64,000 nt of DNA from Salinirubellus salinus. GTDB lineage: Archaea > Halobacteriota > Halobacteria > Halobacteriales > Haloarculaceae. Within the stretch, counting starts at the first letter, position 1, and each line of letters opens with the position of its first letter. The notes under the pieces are model-generated. The model was not told the DNA's origin and did no database searches. It saw only the letters and a program-made list of their open reading frames with translations. Made by a program: the position numbers and the translations under genes. The stretch is from positions 2,666,001 to 2,730,000 of the forward strand of contig NZ_CP104003.1 of NCBI RefSeq assembly GCF_025231485.1. The letters run 5' to 3'. Shown here piece by piece: positions 51,160 through 57,344 of the stretch.

Positions 51160-51920
51160 GCCGTCTCACCCGCACTCGTGCCTGTGTCCGGGGCCGTGTC
51201 GGTGCCGGTGACGGCACCCCGGACCAGCCGCGGTAGCTCGACGTCCTCGCCGTTGCGCAGCCTGAGGACGCGCTCGATCAGCCCGAAGCCGTAGTCGACG
51301 GACAGCGTCAGCAGCGACAGCACCACCGTCCCGACCACGAGCTCCTCGATGTCCGGCTCGGAGACGCCGTTGAAGATGAGGTCACCGAGGCCGCCGGCCC
51401 CGATGAACGCGCCGATGGCCGCGATGCCGATGAGCACGACCACGGCGTTACGGACCCCAGCCATGATGACCGGGAGCGCCATCGGGAGTTTCACCCGACG
51501 GAGCCGTTCGAACCGGGTCATACCGAGTCCCGTGCCGGCCTCAACGGCCGCCTGGTCGACGCGGTCCAGCCCCACGTACGTGTTGCGGATGACCGGCAGC
51601 TGCGAGTAGAGCACCAGCGCGACGACGACCGGCGGCTGGCCGATACCGAACGCGGGGATGAGCAGGCCGAACAGCGCGATGCTCGGCACGGTCATCATCA
51701 CGCCAGCGAGCCAGAGTACGACCGTCGCCGCCCGGTCGTTGTACGTGATGAGCGTCCCGACCACGACCCCGAGCGGCACCGCGATGGCGATGGCCTGGGC
51801 GATGATGGCGACGTGCTGGAGCGTGAGTCGGACGAGACTGTCGGCGTTCGAGGTGAGGTACTCGACGTAGCTACCGACGAACAGGGGGCCGCTCACGACA
51901 GACGAGGCGAGAGGGGACAT
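51156..51920 (-). CDS. QAT-family ABC transporter permease, first
   Basis: 254 residues, six helices. Characteristic segments: LTLQHVAIIAQAIAIAVPLGVVVG, GVMMTVPSIALFGLLIPAFG, the EAA loop VDQAAVEAGTGLGMTRFERLRRVKLPMALPVIMAGVRNAVVVLIGIAAIGAFIGAGGLGDLI, and a longer C-terminal tail. It lies between the binding-protein gene (7-base gap) and the ATPase (4-base overlap), completing an SBP-permease-ATPase-permease operon. Confidence 0.89.
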   Translation of the reverse strand: MSPLASSVVSGPLFVGSYVEYLTSNADSLVRLTLQHVAIIAQAIAIAVPLGVVVGTLITYNDRAATVVLWLAGVMMTVPSIALFGLLIPAFGIGQPPVVVALVLYSQLPVIRNTYVGLDRVDQAAVEAGTGLGMTRFERLRRVKLPMALPVIMAGVRNAVVVLIGIAAIGAFIGAGGLGDLIFNGVSEPDIEELVVGTVVLSLLTLSVDYGFGLIERVLRLRNGEDVELPRLVRGAVTGTDTAPDTGTSAGETA

Positions 51921-51927
51921 CGGGAGC

Positions 51928-52878
51928 TCAGATCAGGCCTTCGTTCGACAGGAACTCACGAGCGGTCTTCTGTGGGTCGCCACCGTCGATTGACACCTGC
52001 TTGTTCAGGCTCCGGATCTTCTCGGTCGAGAGCGTCGGGCCGATGGCGTTCAGCGGCTCCTCGATGCTGGGTGCGGACTCCAGCGCGTCCTGGTTCACGA
52101 GCGGCGCCGGGTTGTAGACCGGGAAGAACTGCTCGTCGTCTTCGAGCACGGTGAGGTCGAACCTGACGATCTTCGGGTTCGTGTTGAAGCCGACCCCGAC
52201 CTGCGCGTCCCCCTGGCCGACCGTCTGGTAGGTTAGCCCCGAGTCGACGTTCGTCACCTGGATGTCCGACAGGGCGCCGTCGAAGCCGTAGTGCTTCGCG
52301 ACGCCGGGCCACCCGTCGGCCCGGTTCTCGAACTCGGCGTTCAGCACGACGGTGAAGTCGGTGTTGCCTCCGTTCACGTACTCGGCGAACCCGGAGAGCG
52401 TCTCGACGCCGGTCTGTTCCACCCAGTCTGGGTTCGCCGTCAGCACGTACGTGTTGTTGAACGGTGCCCGCTGCAGGAAGTCGAGGCTGTGCTCGCTCTG
52501 GACCTCCTCGTCGACCTTCTGGTAGATCTGCTGCGGGTCCGTGATGACCTCGTCGTGTTTCGGCGGGAGCGTCGCCCACGCGGTCCCCGTGTACTCCCAG
52601 TAGAGGTCGATCTCGTCGCTCTTGACCGCCCGGAAGTTCGTGGTCGTCCCGCCCAGTCCGACCTCGTTCACGACCTCGACGTCGGCGTTGGCGTCGAGCG
52701 CCTCGTAGGCCATGTGGCCGAGCAGTTCCTGCTCGGTGAACTGCTTGGAGCCGACCTTGACCGCGGTCCCCCCGCCCCCGAGGAAGCTCGAACAGCCGGC
52801 CAGCGAGGTGAGGCCGACTGCACCACCCGCAACGGCCCCCCGTTTCAGTACCTGTCGTCGCGTGTGCTTCACTGTCAT
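51928..52878 (-). CDS. QAT-family substrate-binding lipoprotein (OpuC/OsmF-like)
   Basis: 316 residues. The signal RRQVLKRGAVAGGAVGLTSLAGC has a Tat-type motif and a lipobox Cys. The mature domain is OpuAC-like: VKVGSKQFTEQELLGHMAYEAL, VNEVGLGGTTTNFRAVKSDEIDLYWEYTGTAW (the EYTGT hallmark), LQRAPFNNTYVLTANPDW, and VDSGLTYQTVGQGDAQVGVGFNTNPKI. The ligand should be a quaternary or otherwise compact amine such as betaine or choline, but the neighbouring catabolic genes make a nutrient role as likely as osmoprotection. First gene of its operon. Confidence 0.9.
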   Translation of the reverse strand: MTVKHTRRQVLKRGAVAGGAVGLTSLAGCSSFLGGGGTAVKVGSKQFTEQELLGHMAYEALDANADVEVVNEVGLGGTTTNFRAVKSDEIDLYWEYTGTAWATLPPKHDEVITDPQQIYQKVDEEVQSEHSLDFLQRAPFNNTYVLTANPDWVEQTGVETLSGFAEYVNGGNTDFTVVLNAEFENRADGWPGVAKHYGFDGALSDIQVTNVDSGLTYQTVGQGDAQVGVGFNTNPKIVRFDLTVLEDDEQFFPVYNPAPLVNQDALESAPSIEEPLNAIGPTLSTEKIRSLNKQVSIDGGDPQKTAREFLSNEGLI

Positions 52879-52913
52879 AGTCTACCGGGAGTGTCGGAGC
52901 AATCGGGGTAACG

Positions 52914-52925
52914 GTTCGCGCGAAC
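52914..52925. promoter_or_regulatory. 12-bp palindrome in the leader/promoter of the QAT ABC operon
   Basis: GTTCGCGCGAAC, a perfect palindrome, lies between a TATA-like ATCATAAAAGC (minus strand, near 52937-52947) and the start codon at 52878, about where transcription should begin. This is a repressor-type position. The neighbouring HTH-10 protein or a distant TrmB/PadR-type regulator could bind here. Observation direct, function inferred. Confidence 0.42.
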
Positions 52926-52964
52926 TATTGTGAGCTTTTATGATACTCGTCGTGAGACGGTGAC

Positions 52965-53411
52965 TCAAAGTGCGTTCGACGGCACGACGACCACTGGCAC
53001 GCGCGCCTCGATGACGACCTCCTGGAGCGTGCTGCCGAAGAGTGCCTTCCCGGCCGGGCTCCGCTTGCGGCTGTACATGTAGAGCCGGTCGGCGTCGACG
53101 GACTCCACGGCGTCGACGATGGCCTCGGCCGGTTCGCCCTCGTGTTCGATGCCACGGACCTCGGTGTCGATGTCGGCGTCGTCGAGTCGCCGGAGGGCCG
53201 CGCCGACGCCGGACTTGCGGCTGGCCAGTTCGTCCACGTCCGCACGCCCCTCGATGTCGAGGTTCTCGCTGGTCGAGGTCACCTCGTCCGCGTCGAAGAC
53301 GTGGCTGACGACCACCGTGAGGTCCTCGTCGGCCTCGGTGTCGACGACGACGTCGGCGACGCTCTCGGCCCACTTCGAGTGGTTACTCGCCGGGAGGAGT
53401 ACCCTGCTCAT
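52965..53411 (-). CDS. Universal stress protein-like protein
   Basis: 148 residues with the Usp fold outline: SRVLLPASNHSKWAESVADVVVDTEADEDLTVVVSHVFD at the start and DADRLYMYSRKRSPAGKALFGSTLQEVVIEARVPVVVVPS at the end. This second stretch corresponds to the ATP-loop but has lost the Gly-rich pattern, so it may not bind ATP. It lies between the HTH-10 regulator and the ABC operon on the same strand, an arrangement that suggests a role in sensing or modulating the importer, as for stand-alone Usp proteins near osmolyte transporters. Confidence 0.78.
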   Translation of the reverse strand: MSRVLLPASNHSKWAESVADVVVDTEADEDLTVVVSHVFDADEVTSTSENLDIEGRADVDELASRKSGVGAALRRLDDADIDTEVRGIEHEGEPAEAIVDAVESVDADRLYMYSRKRSPAGKALFGSTLQEVVIEARVPVVVVPSNAL

Positions 53412-53468
53412 ACTGGCGGTATCACCGGGAACGGCTTCACTCGCCCGCCGAACATATCGCGGCGTTTA

Positions 53469-54176
53469 TCAGGCACCATTCTCGGTGGCGAGGTTGATGT
53501 AAGGGAGGAGGAACTCGAAGAGCTGTCGCTCGGCCTTCCGGAGGTGGGTCGAGGCGGTGGTCTTCGTGATCCCCATCTCCTCGGCAAGTTCCTCGAGGGT
53601 GGTCTCACGCGGGATCTCGAAGTAGCCCGCCTCGAGCGCGAGGTTGAGCAGTTCGCGGCGCCGAGGGGGGAACGAAGCGAGGAGTGCCTGCCAGCCGGCC
53701 CGCGACGGGACGACCTCGCGGCGGAACTCCTCGCTGATGCGGTCGACGCCGACGCTCCCGAACTGCTCGAGCAGTTCGATTGCGTTCGACAGCTCCTCGC
53801 GGTCGTGCAACAGGAGGTCGAAACACTCCCGCCCGTTCTCGAGTTTCGTCGGGCCGATGGGGAGGAACCCCTCGTACAGCAGTGTCTGCAGGGGCGTGAA
53901 CTCCGTCAACTGTCCCTCGATGAACAGCGTCATCGAACTCCGGTTGCGCTCGTCGGCGTCGAACTCCTCGACGACCTCCACCGCGTCGATCATGCGGTGG
54001 TCTCCGATGATGTCGAGCACGGTCGCCGTGTCGTCCGCGTCGCACTCGACGGCCATGATGCCGACGTACCGACGGTCGCGGAAGGTGGAGGCGATGAACT
54101 CGCCGAACACGTCGTGGGCCGCCAGCTGGGCCGTCCAGTCGCCCTCGTACCGGACGCACACCTTGGCGGTCAGCAT
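53469..54176 (-). CDS. HTH-10 (Bat-type) transcriptional regulator
   Basis: 235 residues. The C-terminal HTH-10 domain (residues ~165-225: WQALLASFPPRRRELLNLALEAGYFEIPRETTLEELAEEMGITKTTASTHLRKAERQLFEFLLPY) is the bacterio-opsin-activator type found almost only in haloarchaea. The N-terminal ~150 residues contain ACT-like/GAF-like alternation of strands and helices and may bind a ligand; they start MLTAKVCVRYEGDWTAQLAAHDVFGEF. It is set between the ABC operon and the catabolic genes, so is the probable local regulator. A 6-5-6 inverted repeat just upstream suggests autoregulation. Confidence 0.86.
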   Translation of the reverse strand: MLTAKVCVRYEGDWTAQLAAHDVFGEFIASTFRDRRYVGIMAVECDADDTATVLDIIGDHRMIDAVEVVEEFDADERNRSSMTLFIEGQLTEFTPLQTLLYEGFLPIGPTKLENGRECFDLLLHDREELSNAIELLEQFGSVGVDRISEEFRREVVPSRAGWQALLASFPPRRRELLNLALEAGYFEIPRETTLEELAEEMGITKTTASTHLRKAERQLFEFLLPYINLATENGA

Positions 54177-54177
54177 A

Positions 54178-54194
54178 GGTCTCCTGGAGAGACC
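54178..54194 (-). promoter_or_regulatory. Inverted repeat at the HTH-10 gene start
   Basis: GGTCTC-CTGGA-GAGACC (6-bp arms, 5-base spacer) lies immediately upstream of the ATG at 54176, between it and the TATA-like ATACTTATCC (minus strand, about 54203-54212). Its position at the expected transcription start fits an operator, possibly for the HTH-10 protein itself. Confidence 0.4.
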
Positions 54195-54213
54195 TTCTCG
54201 GGTGGGATAAGTA

Positions 54214-55527
54214 TCACGCCTCTATCGACCACGGCGCGAGGAGCGCCTCGACCGGGCGGTCCGGCGTCCGGAGCGTCTCCCGGACCGACTCGAGGGCCCG
54301 CGCATCGAGTGTCGGCGTCAGGAGTCCGCGGGCCTTCTCGACCCGTTCGCGTTCGGACAGCGGCTGTTCGCGGGCGCCCGGTGACCGCGTCACGGCCGAC
54401 CGGTAGGTGTCGGTCGGCGTCTCGACGGTGACGCGGGCGAGACACTCAGTGGGGAACCGCTCGTCGAGCGACGGCTCGGCGACGAGAGCCACGCGGTCCG
54501 CCAGCGCCAGCACGTCTGGCGCCTCGCGTGCCGTCTCGTCGAGGTCGGCCGGCGTGAACCGCCCGCGAGCGAGCGCCACCGCGACCGGGTACGGATAGGA
54601 GTACTCGGCGGCCTCCGCGGAGTCCGGGTGCCGGGTGCCGAGGTGGGTCGCCTCCTCGAACGTCTCGACGAGGACGCGCTCGACGGCGTCGGGGTCGAGG
54701 TCAGCCCGGTCGCGCAGTGCGAGCACCGCGGCGACGCCGGGCTGTGCCCACCGACAGCAGGGGTAGGGTTTCAGGTACCCCTCGGTGACGTGGTAGCGCG
54801 ACCCCAGCGAGTCGGCGTGGTCGACGTCCGACGCGTCGAAGACGGTGCCGGAGCCCGTGAACCCACGTTCGGCCAGCAGCGCGGCCGAGACGCCGGCGTA
54901 CGACCCCCAACCGATGCCGTCTTTCGTCATCCCCGGTCGCTCGACGCCGCGCATGATGGGCGTCCGCGGCGCGTGGTACTCGGCGGTCCCGAGCGCCTGC
55001 GCGAGCGTCGCGTGGTCGAGCCCCCGGAGCCGACCGACGGCTGCGGCCGCACCGAGCGCTCCCCACGAGCCGGTGCCGGTGTAGACGCCGTCGGTGGCGT
55101 GGATGGCGAGCCCGGCCCGCACGCCGAGTTCGTAGCCGACGAGGACGCCGTCGAGGAACTCGCCGACCGTCGCGTCGGCGGCCTCGGCGGCCGCGAGGGC
55201 GGCGGGGACGACGACGGCCGCGGGGTGGCCCTTCACCTCTCGGTTGCCGTCGTCGACGTCGAGGGCGTTGGCGGCGGTGGCGTTCACCAGCGTCGCGGCC
55301 TCCAGCGAGAGACGGCTCCCCGTGCCGTCGAGGAGGGTCGCCTCGGCGACGTCGGCGAACCGGTCGGTCGCGTACGTCCGGACGACGTCGGCGGTCGGGA
55401 GCCGGTACCCGGCAGTCGTCGCCGCCAGCGTGTCGAGGACGCGCGCCCGGAGGTGTGCACCGACCTCGGTGGGCGCGTCCGACCGACTCGCGGTGCGGGC
55501 GAACGCGACGGCGTCGTCTGTCGTCAC
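54214..55527 (-). CDS. MmgE/PrpD family protein
   Basis: 437 residues of the 2-methylcitrate dehydratase/cis-aconitate decarboxylase fold. Helical domain: VRTYATDRFADVAEATLLDGTGSRLSLEAATLVNATAANALDVDD, where the DD pair is typical. Then HPAAVVVPAALAAAE, GYELGVRAGLA, GSWGALGAAAAVGRLRGL, the GWGSYAGVSAALLAERGFTG region and YLKPYPCCRWAQPGVAAVLAL. The family dehydrates or isomerises small polycarboxylates, and members occur in many catabolic operons with other substrates. Followed after 6 bases by the amidohydrolase (which lies upstream in transcription), so the genes form one operon. Confidence 0.88.
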   Translation of the reverse strand: MTTDDAVAFARTASRSDAPTEVGAHLRARVLDTLAATTAGYRLPTADVVRTYATDRFADVAEATLLDGTGSRLSLEAATLVNATAANALDVDDGNREVKGHPAAVVVPAALAAAEAADATVGEFLDGVLVGYELGVRAGLAIHATDGVYTGTGSWGALGAAAAVGRLRGLDHATLAQALGTAEYHAPRTPIMRGVERPGMTKDGIGWGSYAGVSAALLAERGFTGSGTVFDASDVDHADSLGSRYHVTEGYLKPYPCCRWAQPGVAAVLALRDRADLDPDAVERVLVETFEEATHLGTRHPDSAEAAEYSYPYPVAVALARGRFTPADLDETAREAPDVLALADRVALVAEPSLDERFPTECLARVTVETPTDTYRSAVTRSPGAREQPLSERERVEKARGLLTPTLDARALESVRETLRTPDRPVEALLAPWSIEA

Positions 55528-55533
55528 GCGTGC

Positions 55534-56358
55534 TCAGTCGTCGTCCGCGGCGGCGGCCTCCTGGGCTCCCCAGTTCTGCTTGTCGACGTCGAGGCCGTAG
55601 AGTTCGACGGCGTTCTCGCCGAGGATCTTCGCCTTCTGCTCCTCGGTCGCTCCGATACAGTCGATCTTCGTGAGCGCGACTGGGATGTTCGTCGAGTGCT
55701 CGGCGGCCATAAGCAGGCGGTCGGCACCGACGGCCTCCATCGCCCGACGGACGTACATGTTCAGCGCCAGCGTCGTGTCGAGGTAGATGTTGTCGTAGCG
55801 CTCGGCCATGAAGATGGCCTCCTGCGTGAGCGTGTACGCCCCACCCATGTGCGCGAAGATGATGGGCAGGTCGGGGTAATCCTCGGCGACCGGCATGAAC
55901 ATCCCGGGGACCGAGAACGGCATCCCGTGCGGGCCGGTGTGGACCATCACGGGGACGTCGTTCTCGGCACAGGCGTCGTAGACGTCGTAGGCGATGTCCG
56001 AGGTCGGGTCGACACCCCACGCCAGCGTGTGTAGTTTGACGAACTTGAAGTCGAGCTCCTGGACACACCGGGTGATCTCCTCGTGGACGAACTCTGTCCC
56101 GAGGTGCGGGTTGACCGCCGCGGTGCCGAAGATGCGGCCCTCGTAGGCCTGCGAGGCCTCGTAGATGTGGTCGTGGACCTCGGTGACCGAGCGGTCGTTC
56201 TCGCCACCCAGCGGCTGGAGGATGGTCGCGTCGACCTCGTTCTCGTCCATCGCGTCGATTATCTGGGCGATACTCTCGGACCACTCGAACGTGCGGTCCT
56301 GGTCGGCGTTCGGGTTGCCGATGTGGTGGTGACCGTTGACGACGGGGTACTCTGCCAT
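55534..56358 (-). CDS. Amidohydrolase-2 family protein (ACMSD-like)
   Basis: 274 residues, a TIM-barrel metal hydrolase/decarboxylase. Metal ligands are in VVNGHHHIGNP (HxH), FKFVKLHTLAWG, PVMVHTGPHG and PIIFAHMGGAYT (His residues). The last strand, normally GSD with the catalytic Asp, reads LLMAAEHSTNIP, where Glu-His replaces Asp; the chemistry may therefore differ from standard amidohydrolases. Start at 56358 (MAEYPVVNGHHHIG) rather than an ATG 30 bases upstream. In a polycistronic unit with MmgE/PrpD and the DUF6282 gene. Confidence 0.85.
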   Translation of the reverse strand: MAEYPVVNGHHHIGNPNADQDRTFEWSESIAQIIDAMDENEVDATILQPLGGENDRSVTEVHDHIYEASQAYEGRIFGTAAVNPHLGTEFVHEEITRCVQELDFKFVKLHTLAWGVDPTSDIAYDVYDACAENDVPVMVHTGPHGMPFSVPGMFMPVAEDYPDLPIIFAHMGGAYTLTQEAIFMAERYDNIYLDTTLALNMYVRRAMEAVGADRLLMAAEHSTNIPVALTKIDCIGATEEQKAKILGENAVELYGLDVDKQNWGAQEAAAADDD

Positions 56359-56438
56359 TGCAGGACGGCCTACCGCGAAATACCGCATCAGGGTTCGCGG
56401 CTACATGTCCGAGCCTTCAAGTGCGGGTCGGCGTTCGG

Positions 56439-57344
56439 CTACAGCCCCAGCAGGTCGACCGGCGTCTCGGCGACGAGCTTTCGGACCGTCTCGCGCTCTA
56501 ACCCGGCGTCGACGAGCGCGCTGGCGAACGACGCGAGCCCCTCGACCGGTGGGTTCGACGCCTGACCGAAGTCCGTCGCGAGGAGACACCGGTCGGCGCC
56601 GATGCGCTCGACGGCGCGGGCCACGCGCTCGACGGTGTGGCCCTCGGTGCTCTGGACGGCGTAGCCACAGAACTCCATCACCGCACCCCGGTCGGCGAGC
56701 GCGGCCTGCTGCTCGACAGAGAGGTCGAGCACGCGGAAGAACGGGTGGTTGACGAGACACCGGGCGCCCGCGTCGGCGCAGGCGTCGACGACCGTCTCGA
56801 TGGCCGCGGGCGCGACGTGCCCGGTCCCGAGGACGGCGTCGTGCTCGGCGACGAGGTCGAGTACCCGGCGGGTCGCCGCCGTCAGTTCGCCGTCCTCGGT
56901 GACGTGGAGGTCCTCCTCGGCGTCGGGGACACGCTGGCCGACGAACCGCTCGACGCCCGCGGCACGGGCCTGACTCGCGTGGTTGTGGCTCCACGCGGTC
57001 GGGAGCCAGACGACCGTCGCGCCGAGATCGAGCGCCACCTCGGCGGCGTCCGGGTTGACGCCACCGACGCTCCCGTTGAGCGCCACGCCACCGTGGAGGA
57101 CGCGCTCGCCGACCGCCTCGTTCGCCAGCTCCACCCGGCCCGCGGTGGGGACGACGTGGCTCTTGACGACCGCACCGCGCAGCCCGGCCTCCCGGACGCG
57201 GTGGGCGAGCGCGACGTCGTGCTGGAACCGCTCGACGAGGTCGGGGGCGGTGTGGACGTGGACGTCGAGCGCCCCCTCGACGAGACCGTAGTCGGGGTCG
57301 GCCTCGTCGATGGCGGTCCCGGTCCCGCTCCCAGTATCGCTCAC
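56439..57344 (-). CDS. DUF6282-like metal-dependent hydrolase
   Basis: 301 residues, PHP/amidohydrolase-like. It starts with a flexible acidic leader then GALDVHVHTAPDLVERF (HxH metal site), VVKSHVVPTAGRVEL, NGSVGGVNPDAAEVALDLGATVVWLPTAWS, GTGHVAPAAIETVVDACADAGARCLVNHPFF, and CLLATDFGQASNPPVEGL (Asp ligand position). The family is annotated only as DUF6282, commonly in catabolic clusters; activity unknown. Its ATG overlaps the FAD/Fe-S gene stop by 4 bases. Confidence 0.82.
   Translation of the reverse strand: MSDTGSGTGTAIDEADPDYGLVEGALDVHVHTAPDLVERFQHDVALAHRVREAGLRGAVVKSHVVPTAGRVELANEAVGERVLHGGVALNGSVGGVNPDAAEVALDLGATVVWLPTAWSHNHASQARAAGVERFVGQRVPDAEEDLHVTEDGELTAATRRVLDLVAEHDAVLGTGHVAPAAIETVVDACADAGARCLVNHPFFRVLDLSVEQQAALADRGAVMEFCGYAVQSTEGHTVERVARAVERIGADRCLLATDFGQASNPPVEGLASFASALVDAGLERETVRKLVAETPVDLLGL

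Noticed and set aside
52291-52911. Plus-strand 206-codon frame over the binding-protein gene
   Set aside because: Antisense shadow; the minus strand carries a lipoprotein signal and the EYTGT motif.
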